Shown: positions 44,704-55,312 of the stretch, piece by piece
Layout of the letters: each line of letters starts with the position of its first letter
How positions within the stretch are numbered: the stretch's first letter is position 1
Source of the DNA: Mariniphaga anaerophila
GTDB lineage: Bacteria > Bacteroidota > Bacteroidia > Bacteroidales > Prolixibacteraceae
Assembly: GCF_900129025.1 (NCBI RefSeq)
Contig: NZ_FQUM01000003.1
Span: forward strand, 124,001 to 188,000
Length of the DNA stretch: 64,000 nucleotides
Direction: 5' to 3'
Program-made: the position numbers and the translations under genes
The notes under the pieces: generated by a model
Told to the model about the DNA's origin: nothing
The model's database searches: none
Seen by the model: the letters and a program-made list of their open reading frames with translations, nothing else

Positions 44704-47580
44704 CTACCCCCTACCGAGCTCTTCCTTCAGGAAACGGGCGGTATAAGATTTTCTGCTTTTTATTATTTCTTCAGGTGTTCCTTTACAAAGAATTTCGCCT
44801 CCGTTTTTTCCGCCTTCCGGCCCCAAATCGATAATATGATCGGCCACTTTTATAACATCCAGATTGTGTTCAATAACAATTACGGTGTTTCCCCTGTCGA
44901 CCAATTTATTGAGAACAACAAGCAAAACACGGATATCTTCGAAATGCAGGCCGGTAGTTGGCTCATCAAGAATATAAATGGTCTTTCCGGTGTCGCGTTT
45001 GGCCAGCTCAGACGCCAGTTTCACCCGTTGCGACTCGCCTCCCGACAAGGTTGTGGAAGCCTGTCCCAGTGTGATGTATCCCAACCCGACTTCCTGCAAT
45101 GTTTTTAGCTTGACTGAAATAGAAGGAATGTTTTCAAAAAACTCCACTCCCTGATTAATGGTCATTTCCAGCACATCGCTAATTGATTTTCCCTTGTAGC
45201 GCACCTCAAGCGTTTCACGGTTGTAGCGTTTGCCATTACACTTATCGCAATGCACATGAACATCCGGCAGAAAATTCATCTCAATCAACTTCATTCCGCC
45301 ACCCTGGCACTCTTCGCAACGACCTCCTTTTACGTTAAACGAAAAGCGGCCCGGTTTGTACCCTCTTATTTTTGCTTCGGGAAGCTGTGCAAACAAATTC
45401 CGGATATCTGAAAATACGCCGGTATATGTAACCGGATTAGAGCGGGGCGTACGCCCGATGGGCGATTGATCCACCCGGATTACCTTATCGACAAACTCCA
45501 ATCCTTTAACCGATTTGAACGGGAGCGGATCTTCTACTGAATTATAAAAATGCTGGCTCAAAATGGGCTGAAGCGTGCCATTTATAAGCGTTGATTTTCC
45601 ACTTCCGGAAACGCCGGTGACACAAATAAAAATCCCAAGCGGAATTTCGAGGGTAACATTTTTCAGGTTATTTCCTGTGCAACCGGTTACTTTCAAAAAA
45701 TCGCCAGTTCCTTTTCGGCGCTCTGCCGGAATTTCAATTTTTCGACGGTTATTCAAATAATCGGAAGTTAAAGTATGAGATTCGAGCATCTCTTTGGGCG
45801 AACCTGCAAACACCACTTCTCCTCCGTGGCGACCTGCACGCGGCCCCATGTCTATTATCCAGTCGGCATGCAGCATTGTATCTTTATCGTGTTCCACCAC
45901 AATAACCGAATTGCCGCTGTCACGCAACTGCTCCAAAGCCTGAATAAGCTTCAGATTGTCTCGATGGTGAAGTCCGATGCTGGGTTCATCCAATATATAG
46001 AGCACGTTTACCAGTTGCGAACCGATTTGTGTTGCAAGCCTGATTCGCTGTGATTCTCCTCCGGAAAGGCTCTGAGCAGTCCGGTCCAGCGCCAGATAAT
46101 CTAATCCAACACCCAACATAAAGCCCAGCCTGTCGCGAATCTCCTTAATCACTTCCACACCAATTTTCCGCTGTCTTTCAGAAAGCCGTTCTTCCAGTCC
46201 GTTAAACCATTCGCCCAACTCTTTCAAATCCAGTTGTGCCAGCTCCGAAATATTCTTCCCGTCAATTTTAAAATACAGCGATTCCTTTTTCAGCCGCTGC
46301 CCCCCACACTCGGGACACACCGTGGTTTTCACAAACTGATTGGCCCATTTCTGCGCCCGTTTTGCCGGATTATCTTCACGCTGGCTGTCGATATATTTCA
46401 CCACGCCATCGTAGCTCATCATGTAATTCATGCTGGAGCCCAGCGGTGTATTTTTTAGCTGAATCCGTTCGTTTGTGCCAAACAACACGGCATCCAAACC
46501 CTCTTCCGAAATATTCTTAATCGGGGTTTTTAGTGTAAAGCCAAACTTTTCTCCTAGTGCCTCAATCTGCCAAAAAATTAACGAATTGCGATATGACCCC
46601 AAGGGGGCAATCCCTCCTTTTCCAATGCTTTTACTTTTATCAGGGATAATTTTATCGATATCTATTTCGGTAACCCTACCGAGGCCATTGCACTTTGGAC
46701 ATGCCCCTTGCGGCGAGTTAAAAGAAAAATTATGCGGCGCCGGCTCGCTGTACGAGATTCCGGTTGTGGGACACATCAGCAAACGGCTGTAATACTTAGC
46801 CTGATTGGTATCGCTGTCCAAAATCATCAAAACCCCATGTCCGTGTTTCATGGCGGTTTGCACACTCTCTTTCAGGCGTTTGTCTCCGACGCCGTCTACC
46901 ACGAGTTTGTCAACAACAATTTCGATGAAGTGGTTTTTGTAACGATCAACCCGGTGGTTGTGCATTATTTCAGTTATTTCACCATCCACACGCGCCTGCA
47001 AGAACCCTTTTCGCCTTATTTGTTCAAACAACTCCCGGTAATGCCCTTTTCGGCCTTTTACTACCGGAGCCAAAATATGAATTCGCTTTCCGGCAAAGTC
47101 GCTTTTAATAAGTTGCAGAATTTTCTCTTCGGTGTATTTCACCATTTTTTCGCCCGTATTGTATGAGAACGCTTCTGCTGCGCGGGCATATAAAAGGCGC
47201 AAAAAGTCGTAAATCTCGGTAACAGTCCCCACCGTTGAACGCGGGTTACGGGAAGTTACTTTCTGTTCAATAGAAATAACCGGACTGAGACCGGTAATTT
47301 TATCCACATCGGGGCGTTCGAGATTTCCCAAAAACGAACGCGCGTATGCGGAAAACGTTTCGATGTAGCGGCGCTGCCCCTCGGCATAAATGGTATCGAA
47401 TGCCAGCGACGATTTACCGCTTCCGCTTAATCCGGTTATTACGGTAAGTTTGTTACGGGGAATTTCCACGTCAATATTGCGCAGGTTATTCACCCTCGCC
47501 CCATGCACTATAACTTTTTCTTCCGATTCTGTTTCTTCTTCTTCCAGGATGACTTCATCCGCATATTTTGTTTCCTGCAT
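44704..47580 (-). CDS. uvrA: Excinuclease ABC subunit A
   Basis: The DNA-damage recognition ATPase of nucleotide excision repair (958 residues from this start, usual about 940). It has two ABC modules: Walker [18 protein letters not shown] and [16 protein letters not shown], signatures [17 protein letters not shown] and [15 protein letters not shown], and Walker [12 protein letters not shown] and [11 protein letters not shown]. Zinc-binding Cys pairs are [16 protein letters not shown] and CEECQGGG with [12 protein letters not shown] 47580 ([10 protein letters not shown]) is chosen; the open frame reaches 47655 only through a TTG that overlaps the upstream lytic transglycosylase gene. It is probably in an operon with that gene. 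Confidence 0.96.
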   Translation of the reverse strand: MQETKYADEVILEEEETESEEKVIVHGARVNNLRNIDVEIPRNKLTVITGLSGSGKSSLAFDTIYAEGQRRYIETFSAYARSFLGNLERPDVDKITGLSPVISIEQKVTSRNPRSTVGTVTEIYDFLRLLYARAAEAFSYNTGEKMVKYTEEKILQLIKSDFAGKRIHILAPVVKGRKGHYRELFEQIRRKGFLQARVDGEITEIMHNHRVDRYKNHFIEIVVDKLVVDGVGDKRLKESVQTAMKHGHGVLMILDSDTNQAKYYSRLLMCPTTGISYSEPAPHNFSFNSPQGACPKCNGLGRVTEIDIDKIIPDKSKSIGKGGIAPLGSYRNSLIFWQIEALGEKFGFTLKTPIKNISEEGLDAVLFGTNERIQLKNTPLGSSMNYMMSYDGVVKYIDSQREDNPAKRAQKWANQFVKTTVCPECGGQRLKKESLYFKIDGKNISELAQLDLKELGEWFNGLEERLSERQRKIGVEVIKEIRDRLGFMLGVGLDYLALDRTAQSLSGGESQRIRLATQIGSQLVNVLYILDEPSIGLHHRDNLKLIQALEQLRDSGNSVIVVEHDKDTMLHADWIIDMGPRAGRHGGEVVFAGSPKEMLESHTLTSDYLNNRRKIEIPAERRKGTGDFLKVTGCTGNNLKNVTLEIPLGIFICVTGVSGSGKSTLINGTLQPILSQHFYNSVEDPLPFKSVKGLEFVDKVIRVDQSPIGRTPRSNPVTYTGVFSDIRNLFAQLPEAKIRGYKPGRFSFNVKGGRCEECQGGGMKLIEMNFLPDVHVHCDKCNGKRYNRETLEVRYKGKSISDVLEMTINQGVEFFENIPSISVKLKTLQEVGLGYITLGQASTTLSGGESQRVKLASELAKRDTGKTIYILDEPTTGLHFEDIRVLLVVLNKLVDRGNTVIVIEHNLDVIKVADHIIDLGPEGGKNGGEILCKGTPEEIIKSRKSYTARFLKEELGRG

Positions 47581-47638
47581 CTTTTTCTGTTCCGTTTGTA
47601 CTGTTCCTGTCTTTGTCTGAAAAATTTCTCCGCTGAAA

Positions 47639-48571
47639 CTAGTCCTTTTCTTCAATCACCGGTATTTGAACCGTGTATGTTTTCCTGGCGGAATTGGTCA
47701 AGAAATTGTCGCGCAACCATGGGTTGAAATTCTTCAGCAACTTATAATTAATTCCCTGCTCCAGGGCAAAGTCGGCAAAATCTTCCACTTTCCCGGTAAT
47801 TTCTACTTCCCGGGTAGAAACGACAGGATATTTCTCTTCTTCGGGAACTGCAAAATTATATTTTTCGGGATTCTCCATAATCAGTTTCAGGGCAATAATC
47901 CGGAAAACATAACGGCTGGGTTCGGAACCAAAAAGCAAATCATAGTACGATTCTGTTTTTTGTCGGGTAATCTGTCTTTTAACCCCGGTATTTCCGGCAT
48001 TGTATGCTGCGGCTACCATCGACCACGAGCCAAACCGTTCGTATGAATCCAGCAAATAATCGCACGCAGCGTAAGTCGATTTTTCCACATGGTAGCGTTC
48101 GTCCACTTCTTTGCCGATTTCTAGCCCGTAATCGCGACCGGTCCCCTGCAAAAACTGCCACAGGCCAACTGCCCGCGCAGGCGAAACCGCACTCGGATTG
48201 AAACCACTTTCGGCCACGGCCAGAAATTTAAAATCGTCCGGCACTCCTTTTTCTTTCAAAATAGGTTCTATTATTGAAAAATAGCGCGGTGCCAATTTTA
48301 TGTACCGAATAGTTTGTGAATGAAAATAGGAGTTTACCAATAACTCACGATCGAGTGACTCACGCACATCGAAACGCCAAAGCGGGACGGGCTCTCCGGC
48401 AAAAGTAACCGAGTCGGGAACCTCAACGGCATGAAAAGCCGCTGGCGCATTTTCCCAGCCTCCCTCAGATGTTTCGCTGGTTGACGAACCCATAACCAAA
48501 AAAATAACAATCCCTGCATTTATTACCAGCAACACCGGCAACAAAAAACTCACCCACTTTTTACTATTCAT
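47639..48571 (-). CDS. Membrane-anchored lytic transglycosylase (SLT domain)
   Basis: A 310-residue cell-wall enzyme that cleaves peptidoglycan. An N-terminal anchor (MNSKKWVSFLLPVLLVINAGIVIFLV) is followed by a SLT domain at about 115-245: SIIEPILKEKGVPDDFKFLAVAESGFNPSAVSPARAVGLWQF with the catalytic Glu in AVAESGFN, then YAACDYLLDSYERFGSWSMVAAAYNAG. This is like MltD-type enzymes, but no LysM repeats are clear. ATG 48571 is used rather than the frame's first start nine codons upstream, because it leads straight into the hydrophobic anchor and follows a promoter 25 bases upstream. Confidence 0.92.
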   Translation of the reverse strand: MNSKKWVSFLLPVLLVINAGIVIFLVMGSSTSETSEGGWENAPAAFHAVEVPDSVTFAGEPVPLWRFDVRESLDRELLVNSYFHSQTIRYIKLAPRYFSIIEPILKEKGVPDDFKFLAVAESGFNPSAVSPARAVGLWQFLQGTGRDYGLEIGKEVDERYHVEKSTYAACDYLLDSYERFGSWSMVAAAYNAGNTGVKRQITRQKTESYYDLLFGSEPSRYVFRIIALKLIMENPEKYNFAVPEEEKYPVVSTREVEITGKVEDFADFALEQGINYKLLKNFNPWLRDNFLTNSARKTYTVQIPVIEEKD

Positions 48572-48595
48572 CGTTGTATCATTTTCTAAAAAACA

Positions 48596-48626
48596 CAAAA
48601 TTACACTTTTAGTTTTTTGATGCCAA
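48596..48626 (-). promoter_or_regulatory. Promoter of the lytic transglycosylase-uvrA unit
   Basis: On the minus strand, TTG (48624-48626) is followed after 20 bases by TAATTTTG (48596-48603), a good match to the Bacteroidota consensus. The leader to the ATG at 48571 would be about 20 bases. Confidence 0.6.
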
Positions 48627-48759
48627 CGAAAAACAGTATTAGCAGATTAAAACCTTTTCAACTAAAAAACTGAACAAGCAAAAAACAGGCACGTCATTTT
48701 ACAGTATGTTTTCCTACTTCACAATCAAAAAAAGTCGTCTATTTTGAAAGCGAACTAAT

Positions 48760-50304
48760 CTAATTCAATTCCAACATCACAATCGATTTTGATGGAAGAT
48801 TTACCTGCAACGAATTTCCGGAGACGTTCACATCGGCAAAACTTTTTAACATAACCTGCTCTGCTTTTCCGAAATCGTTAAAAGCATTCACCTCATCTGC
48901 CGTAATTATTTCACCCTTTTCAAAATTAATCATCTCCATTCCGCGCAATTCGCATGAAATGCTTACCGCTTTGTTGGGATTCAAATTACTAATGGTGAGA
49001 TGAATTTTCCCGTCGTCCGATTTAGAAGCCGTTGTAGAAACAGCAGGAATGCTTTTGTTTTCAAACTCATATGTTTCCGATTCCACATCGGTTGGCAACA
49101 AAGTTGCGTCGTGGTGTACTTTGTACATTTTAAAAACGTAATACGAAGGTGTTTTAACCATTTTATCGCCTCTGGTCAAAATCATGGCCTGCAGCACATT
49201 CACCGTTTGAGCAATATTTGCCATTTTTACCCGGCGACTGTACTTATTGAATAAATCGAGATTAACTGCAGCCACCATGGCATCGCGCAAAGTATTCTGC
49301 TGATACAAAAAACCGGGATTTGTTCCGGGCTCCACATCGTGCCAGTTGCCCCATTCGTCAACAAACAATCCAACCTTGTTATCCGGGTCGTACCTATCCA
49401 TGATATTAATATGTTTTTCAAGAAGTTCATCCATAAACAGCGTTTTGCTCATGGTCATAAAATACTCGCTTTCATTAAAATCGGTTGCTGATCCTTTGTG
49501 GCTCCAGTCGTGGGCAATGGTATAATAATGCAGCGAAATTCCCTGAAAACTTCGTCCCGGATTCCCGTTCCTCATCAGAACCTCCATCCAGTTGTAATCT
49601 GCGCCGTTGGGGCCACAGGCAATCCGAAAAAGCCTGTTTTCTCCATAATTTTTTGTGTAAGTAGAATACCTTCTCATTTCGTTGGCATAATATTCCGGAG
49701 TCATATTTCCACCGCACCCCCAGTTTTCATTTCCTAGATTCCAGTATTTTACACCCCACGGCTCATCTCTTCCGTTTGATTTTCGCAGGTCGGTCATCGG
49801 ACTGATATTCCCCGAATTAAGGTATTCTACCCACTGCGACATTTCCTGAACTGTTCCGCTGCCCAGGTTTCCGCAAATAACAGGCTCAGCACCAAGCTGA
49901 TTGCAAAGTTCCATAAATTCATGGGTACCAAAACTATTGTCCTCCGTCACGCCGCCCCAATGAGTGTTAATCATTGTAGGGCGTTGCTGCGCTGAACCAA
50001 TACCATCCATCCAGTGGTACTCGTCGGCAAAACATCCGCCCGGCCAGCGCAGGTTCGGAATACCCATTTCGCGCAACGCATCCACTACGTCGTTACGTAT
50101 TCCGTTTATATTCGGAATTTCAGAATCTTCGCCTACCCAATATCCACCGTAAATGCAATTGCCCAAATGCTCTGAAAAGTGGCCATAAATATGTTTGCTG
50201 ATTTTTTCGTGCCCCAAATCGGTGTTTACCACAATTTTATTTTGTGCAGTTGAAAAAAACACCGAAAGGATAAAAATTCCACTGAGTAATTCTTTTGATT
50301 TCAT
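48760..50304 (-). CDS. Alpha-L-arabinofuranosidase, GH51-type
   Basis: A 514-residue exported glycosidase with a signal peptide ([21 protein letters not shown]). Landmarks of GH51 are [43 protein letters not shown], the acid/base Glu in [12 protein letters not shown] (about residue 200) and the nucleophile Glu in FVDEWGNW (about 320), followed by a beta-sandwich C-terminal domain. It should release arabinose from arabinan or arabinoxylan side chains. It is alone on the minus strand, not in a polysaccharide-utilisation locus: no SusC/D pair is in the window. A TATCTTTG box lies at 50365-50372. Confidence 0.93.
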   Translation of the reverse strand: MKSKELLSGIFILSVFFSTAQNKIVVNTDLGHEKISKHIYGHFSEHLGNCIYGGYWVGEDSEIPNINGIRNDVVDALREMGIPNLRWPGGCFADEYHWMDGIGSAQQRPTMINTHWGGVTEDNSFGTHEFMELCNQLGAEPVICGNLGSGTVQEMSQWVEYLNSGNISPMTDLRKSNGRDEPWGVKYWNLGNENWGCGGNMTPEYYANEMRRYSTYTKNYGENRLFRIACGPNGADYNWMEVLMRNGNPGRSFQGISLHYYTIAHDWSHKGSATDFNESEYFMTMSKTLFMDELLEKHINIMDRYDPDNKVGLFVDEWGNWHDVEPGTNPGFLYQQNTLRDAMVAAVNLDLFNKYSRRVKMANIAQTVNVLQAMILTRGDKMVKTPSYYVFKMYKVHHDATLLPTDVESETYEFENKSIPAVSTTASKSDDGKIHLTISNLNPNKAVSISCELRGMEMINFEKGEIITADEVNAFNDFGKAEQVMLKSFADVNVSGNSLQVNLPSKSIVMLELN

Positions 50305-50506
50305 TTTATAGGTTTTTGGTTTATACTGTTTTATTTCAATGAGTTTCAGGCGAGAATATTATTTCAAAGATAATAAAACGTACAAAATACTATTCGTATT
50401 GAAAAAGAAAATGAATGAAGTAAATTACCGGAAAAACATTCGAATGAAAATGCAACAAAGCTGTCATTTCACGCAAAGCAAAAAGCCGGAGACCAACACC
50501 AGCAGC

Positions 50507-50986
50507 CTACTTCAAATAAGGGATGGAAGAATGATGGAGGTTTATCTTTATTTCGTTGTTTTCGTTTTCGAAATAGCCAAAAGTATATTCTACTTTTATT
50601 TCATCTCCGTTTTTATCAGTAAAAAAGTAGTTTCCCATAGCTACGGCATGGTTTCCCTTTGTTATGATTCCGACATTTTGAAAACGCACTTTTACCCAGG
50701 GCCTGATGGCAAACCCCTGGTCTTCCTGATAATCTGAATTTCCTGCCACAAAGTACGACAGTGCTTTTTCAAATGTATCGCGAAACTGTTCTATTGAAGC
50801 GAGGGTGGGTTTAAAAAGCACCACCCCTTCGGCATACCCGTAATGCTTTTTTATAAATTCCTCTGCAAGTAACTTGTAATTCTGGTTATCAACAAATGCT
50901 TTTCCGATAGCAACAACTCCTTCTCCCCAGCTTTTCTGGGCCTCTCTGATCTTTTTCTTTGTCAGGTGTTTCTTCTTAATTTTCAA
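50507..50986 (-). CDS. NTF2-like (SnoaL/DUF4440-type) protein
   Basis: A 159-residue cytoplasmic protein. Its shape is that of NTF2-like domains: an N-terminal helical part (IREAQKSWGEGVVAIGKAF), GYAEGVVLFKPTLASIEQFRDTFEKALSYFVAGN, then strands FAIRPWVKVRFQNVGIITKGNHAVAMGNYFFTDKNGDEIKVEYTFGYF. From memory, homologues are sometimes labelled phosphoribosyl-AMP cyclohydrolase in databases, but no zinc-binding Cys or His motif of that enzyme is present. Function unknown. Confidence 0.75.
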   Translation of the reverse strand: MKIKKKHLTKKKIREAQKSWGEGVVAIGKAFVDNQNYKLLAEEFIKKHYGYAEGVVLFKPTLASIEQFRDTFEKALSYFVAGNSDYQEDQGFAIRPWVKVRFQNVGIITKGNHAVAMGNYFFTDKNGDEIKVEYTFGYFENENNEIKINLHHSSIPYLK

Positions 50987-51197
50987 TACTAAAGCTTTTT
51001 AGTTTTAAATATTGAAGTACCTTTTTAGCAGCACCCCTACAATTTGACAAATAAAAAACAACGAAAAACTTTAAATTGTTGACACATTGCCCAGAAAAAG
51101 GAAATATTTCACATAGATACAAAACTGCATTTGTTAAATCAATTGTTTGCAAAACAGCAAGATTTCGGGTAAACAGACCTTTTGAGTGAATTAGGGC

Positions 51198-51205
51198 TAC
51201 CTTTG
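51198..51205 (+). promoter_or_regulatory. Candidate -7 box of the SulP transporter
   Basis: TACCTTTG, 24 bases before the GTG start. The nearest upstream TTG is only 13 bases away, so the promoter is uncertain. Confidence 0.35.
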
Positions 51206-51228
51206 CGCCTCAATTTAACATTTATTAA

Positions 51229-52875
51229 GTGAATACATTTTTTAGACCCAAATTTTTTACCGTATTAAAAGAAGGATATACCTCAAAACGGTTCTCTTCG
51301 GACTTGCTGGCCGGAATTGTAGTAGGAATTGTAGCGTTACCACTGGCCATCGCATTTGCCGTGGCATCGGGTGTTTCTCCCGAAAAAGGATTAATCACCG
51401 CCGTTGTTGCCGGATTTATTATTTCGTTGCTTGGAGGAAGCCGGGTTCAGATTGGCGGCCCCACCGGCGCTTTTATTATCATTGTTTACGGTATTCTTGC
51501 GGAATATGGGTTTAACGGACTTCTGATTTCCACCATTCTGGCAGGTATTTTCCTGATTATTTTCGGATTGCTGAAGTTAGGTGCCCTGCTAAAATACTTT
51601 CCTCATCCATTAATTGTCGGTTTTACCAGTGGCATTGCTTTGGTAATTTTTTCCACACAAATACGTGATGCTCTGGGATTAAACATTGAAAATGTTCCGG
51701 CCGGTTTTATAGCGAAATGGACCGCCTATTTTAATCATCTGGGAACCACCAACTTTTATGCTGCAGGGTTAGCGCTCATGTCCATATTATTGGTTGTGTT
51801 CTCAAAAAAACTTACTAAAAGAGTGCCTGGCTCGTTGATTGCAATTGTTGTGGGGACTGTGTTGGTTCAGATTTTCAACATTCCTGTGCTTACCATCGAA
51901 TCATTTTTCGGAGATATTCCGAGTACCATCCATATGAGCTGGCCACAATTTGACTTTTCCCAGATGGGAAGTTACATTCAGCCGGCGCTTACCATTGCGC
52001 TGCTTGGTGCTATCGAATCGTTGCTTTCGGCAGTTGTGGCCGATGGGATGATTGGAGGCCGGCACCGGTCAAACACCGAACTGATTGCCCAGGGCGTGGC
52101 CAATATTGTTACTCCGTTTTTTGGCGGGATTCCTGCCACCGGAGCTCTTGCACGTACCGCAACCAACGTGAAAAATGGCGGAAGAACCCCGGTTGCCGGG
52201 CTGGTGCATGCCGTTACATTATTATTGATTATGCTGTTTTTCGGGCGCTGGGTCAAGTTGATTCCGATGGCGAGCCTCGCCGGAATTCTTATGGTAGTTG
52301 CCTACAACATGAGCGAATGGCGTTCTTTCCGCTCCATTTTAAAAGGTTCGTTTTTTGACATCACAGTGCTGCTTACCACCTTCTTTTTAACTGTTCTGGT
52401 TGACTTAACCGTTGCCATCGAAATCGGAGTAGTGCTGTCAGCTCTGCTTTTCATGAAAAGAATGGCAGATATGGGAAACTCGATACCGGCTGTTGTGGAT
52501 ACCGACATTATTGAAGACTACTCGGAAATGCCTTTAGAAATTGGTATTTACGAAATTAGTGGCCCGCTGTTTTTTGCATCTGCCAAGCAGTATTGCGAAG
52601 TTCTGAAATCAATCGGACTGAAAAGTGAAATCATTATCATTCGAATGCGACACGTTCCGTTTATTGACTCAACCGGGTTGCAGAACCTGAAAGAGACATT
52701 GAGAATTCTGACAAATTCGGACATCAAAGTTATCTTATCAGGAGTAAACAAAAATGTAAACAGCTATTTGCAGAAAGCGGGAATTTACGCGGTAATCGAC
52801 AGTAACTCCATTTTCGAAACATTTGAACAGGCAGCAAACGAAGCAAAAAATCAACTCAAAAAACGGGAGCATTAA
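51229..52875 (+). CDS. SulP-family inorganic anion transporter
   Basis: A 548-residue membrane transporter with about 12 hydrophobic segments and a C-terminal STAS domain. Family marks are FSSDLLAGIVVGIVALPLAIAFAVASGVSPEKGL, GGSRVQIGGPTGAFI, KRVPGSLIAIVVGT and FFGGIPATGALARTATNVKNGGRTP; the STAS domain (about 430-545) includes ISGPLFFASAKQY and RMRHVPFIDSTGLQNL. The substrate may be sulfate or bicarbonate and cannot be decided. An in-frame TAA lies directly before GTG 51229, making GTG the first possible start. The stop at 52873-52875 abuts the stop of the convergent thioredoxin-like gene with no base between. Confidence 0.92.
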   Translation: MNTFFRPKFFTVLKEGYTSKRFSSDLLAGIVVGIVALPLAIAFAVASGVSPEKGLITAVVAGFIISLLGGSRVQIGGPTGAFIIIVYGILAEYGFNGLLISTILAGIFLIIFGLLKLGALLKYFPHPLIVGFTSGIALVIFSTQIRDALGLNIENVPAGFIAKWTAYFNHLGTTNFYAAGLALMSILLVVFSKKLTKRVPGSLIAIVVGTVLVQIFNIPVLTIESFFGDIPSTIHMSWPQFDFSQMGSYIQPALTIALLGAIESLLSAVVADGMIGGRHRSNTELIAQGVANIVTPFFGGIPATGALARTATNVKNGGRTPVAGLVHAVTLLLIMLFFGRWVKLIPMASLAGILMVVAYNMSEWRSFRSILKGSFFDITVLLTTFFLTVLVDLTVAIEIGVVLSALLFMKRMADMGNSIPAVVDTDIIEDYSEMPLEIGIYEISGPLFFASAKQYCEVLKSIGLKSEIIIIRMRHVPFIDSTGLQNLKETLRILTNSDIKVILSGVNKNVNSYLQKAGIYAVIDSNSIFETFEQAANEAKNQLKKREH

Positions 52876-54276
52876 TCAGTTTGCTCCCAGCTTTGCTTCC
52901 ATAAAAGCCTCCAAATATTCCACAGTAATTTTTTTGGCTACAATAGTTTTATTTTCGTCCAGCACGTAAATACCGGGAGTTATACGGCCGTCGTACAAAA
53001 CTTTAAACCGCGAGGTGTGGTGTTGATCCCACACATTTGTCCAGTCGAACATGTTGTGTTCTGCCAAAAATTCGCCCCATTCGTCTTTATTATCGTCCGA
53101 ATAAATGGCGAAAACCGCCAACCCTTTATTTTTATAAGGCTGAAAAACTTTGGAATATAATTCGGGAACGAACTCTCGGCAGTGCGAACAATTCGGTTCA
53201 TAAATTAACACCAGCGTGTACTTTGCTTCGGTCTGATGCAGATTAACATATTCCCCGTCGAAACTCTCCAAAGTCAGGTCGGGAGCGGTTTTCCCGATGA
53301 GATTATTTTCGGCAAACAACACATTCTCGCGTATTTTTTCGAGAGATTCTTCAGACGCCCAGAATGCCTGTCCCGACAAATAGTATTCCCGGGCAATATC
53401 GACAAAAAGTGCATCCATTCCCATAATATTGCTGTTAATAGAGGCATTCAGAAAAAACGAAGTGGCAAACTGAAAAATCCGGGGCTGCGGTTTTACCTCC
53501 TCTATAAAAGAAGACACGTGGTTTCTCACCGAATCATAATTCTGATAAAGCACTTTGGTGAACCAAGTTTCCAACTTTTTCTTAAAAAACGGGGTGTACA
53601 AAAACCGCTCGTCAGTATAATCGAAATTGTCCCAAAAATGTTTTTGCTGATGATAAAACCGCGCAATTAACAAAAGCGAATCATTATGCTGCACCTCTTC
53701 CGGCAACATGGAAATATCCAGCGGAGGGACATAATTTGCCCTCACAAACTTTTCTAAAAACGACCCCGGAAGTACCAGTGCAATACTGTCCCAATAATTG
53801 TGAAGCTGCGTGGTAAGTCCGGCAATTTCCTCCTGAATTTTTTCACGCTCCTGCCCCGAAGCAGCTTTGCTCGCCTTACTAATTTCGGCGCCTTTTTGCT
53901 GAAGTTCACTCAAAAAATTGGTGTAATCAACAAATGCAGCAGTCTCCTCCGAGCCGGCAACCCGAACAGTTTTTGAATAAAACGATTCATTTTTTATAGT
54001 GAACTGCTGGTTTACTCCAAGCAGAAAATCGAAATGATGGTTTTCATCGAGGTAAATCTTATACAGTCCCTGAGGTAAAAGCGAATCCGCCTCAAACACG
54101 CCCTTTCCGGCGTCGCCCAGTCGGACCGTATCTTTCACATAAATATTTCCCAGGTAATAATTGGCCAGATAAACGTCTTTTCCGGCAGCACTGTTCAACT
54201 CAACATTCATCTGAAAATGCTGGGCAAACATTGAAACCGGAGCGAAAAACATCAGTAAAAAGAAGAATTTCTGCAT
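52876..54276 (-). CDS. TlpA-like thioredoxin-fold protein with DUF4369/DUF5106-type N-terminal regions
   Basis: A 466-residue exported protein (signal MQKFFFLLMFFAPVSMFAQ). The N-terminal 100 residues (FQMNVELNSAAGKDVYLANYYLGNIYVKDTV, GLYKIYLDEN) look like DUF4369, the middle is helical, and residues 325-466 form a thioredoxin fold with KTAPDLTLESFDGEYVNLHQ, the redox site YEPNCSHCREFVPELYSK and GIYVLDENKTIVAKKITVEYLE. It probably works as a periplasmic thiol-disulfide oxidoreductase. The partner is unknown and the gene is monocistronic. Confidence 0.88.
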   Translation of the reverse strand: MQKFFFLLMFFAPVSMFAQHFQMNVELNSAAGKDVYLANYYLGNIYVKDTVRLGDAGKGVFEADSLLPQGLYKIYLDENHHFDFLLGVNQQFTIKNESFYSKTVRVAGSEETAAFVDYTNFLSELQQKGAEISKASKAASGQEREKIQEEIAGLTTQLHNYWDSIALVLPGSFLEKFVRANYVPPLDISMLPEEVQHNDSLLLIARFYHQQKHFWDNFDYTDERFLYTPFFKKKLETWFTKVLYQNYDSVRNHVSSFIEEVKPQPRIFQFATSFFLNASINSNIMGMDALFVDIAREYYLSGQAFWASEESLEKIRENVLFAENNLIGKTAPDLTLESFDGEYVNLHQTEAKYTLVLIYEPNCSHCREFVPELYSKVFQPYKNKGLAVFAIYSDDNKDEWGEFLAEHNMFDWTNVWDQHHTSRFKVLYDGRITPGIYVLDENKTIVAKKITVEYLEAFMEAKLGAN

Positions 54277-54388
54277 TTGTTTCTAAAATCTAACATTTGA
54301 TACCCGCAAAAATAAACCATTAATACAATAAATCCGATTGAAAACCTTTTATTCAGATAGTTTCTGTAAATTCAACCGTTTTGAAAAA

Positions 54389-55303
54389 ATGAAAATGCTG
54401 TCGGTAAATATCCCTGTTTATAACATCGATGTGAGAGAATTGGTTGGGCAGATTACGAAACTGGCCGAAACAACTGCTGCTGATATAGAAATCAGAGTTT
54501 ATGACGACGGCTCCGATGAACCGACCAAAACAAAAAACCGCCAAATAAAAACATTCCCCGGGGTTATTTACCGCGAGCTGGAACAAAATCTGGGACGGGC
54601 AGCCATTCGTAATAAAATGGGATTGGATTCGGAAAGCGATTACCTGCTTTTTATTGATGCGGACTCGAAACTGGTTTCAGAAAATTATTTAAATAAATAC
54701 ATCGAAAATGCTCACCCGGGAGTTGTACTTTGCGGCGGCACTGCCTATTCTGAAAAGACGCCGGCCGACGAAAAGCTGCTGCGTTGGGTTTACGGGCAAA
54801 AGCGGGAAGCCATTTCGGCTGTGGAACGAAACACTCGGAAAGGATTCATTATCACCTCCAACAATTTTCTCATCGACAGAGAAGTTTTCAAGAGCATTCA
54901 TTTTCGTGAAAACCTTGGACCTTACGGACATGAAGACACGCTACTCGGCTACGACTTGTTCAACGCCGGAGTAAAACCCGGACACATCGACAATCCGGTG
55001 GAACACACCGGATTGGAAGACTCACAGACATTTTTGAACAAAACAAAAACAGCGTTGGAGAACCTTCTCTTTATTTCAGAAAACGTACTGGATAATTCGC
55101 CGGAATTCCGCGCCCGGATTAATTTCCTGAAGCAATACCACAAAATAACGAAATTGGTTCCGCTGTTTCTTATTCGATTTTTTTTCGACCTGGTTCATCC
55201 TTTTATCGAAAGAAACCTGCTCGGGAAACGCCCTTCGTTACTGATGTTCGATATGTACAAGCTGGGCTGCTTCTCAAAACTGAAAAGCGCCCTTCACAAA
55301 TAA
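54389..55303 (+). CDS. Glycosyltransferase family 2
   Basis: A 304-residue GT-A glycosyltransferase. MLSVNIPVYNIDVRELV opens the nucleotide-sugar fold, IRVYDDGSD carries a conserved acidic loop, and LFIDADSKLVSENYLNKYI contains the DxD metal site; a possible acceptor region is GPYGHEDTLLGYDLFNAG. A hydrophobic patch near the C-terminus (LVPLFLIRFFFDLVHPF) may bind membrane. The frame starts at TTG 54338, but ATG 54389 is the sensible start, just before the first strand. The donor and product are not known. Confidence 0.87.
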   Translation: MKMLSVNIPVYNIDVRELVGQITKLAETTAADIEIRVYDDGSDEPTKTKNRQIKTFPGVIYRELEQNLGRAAIRNKMGLDSESDYLLFIDADSKLVSENYLNKYIENAHPGVVLCGGTAYSEKTPADEKLLRWVYGQKREAISAVERNTRKGFIITSNNFLIDREVFKSIHFRENLGPYGHEDTLLGYDLFNAGVKPGHIDNPVEHTGLEDSQTFLNKTKTALENLLFISENVLDNSPEFRARINFLKQYHKITKLVPLFLIRFFFDLVHPFIERNLLGKRPSLLMFDMYKLGCFSKLKSALHK

Positions 55304-55312
55304 ACCGGCATT

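Noticed and set aside
50507-50986. Phosphoribosyl-AMP cyclohydrolase (HisI)
   Set aside because: No zinc-binding Cys motifs or HisI signature; the strand and helix pattern is that of an NTF2-like domain, and no histidine gene is nearby.
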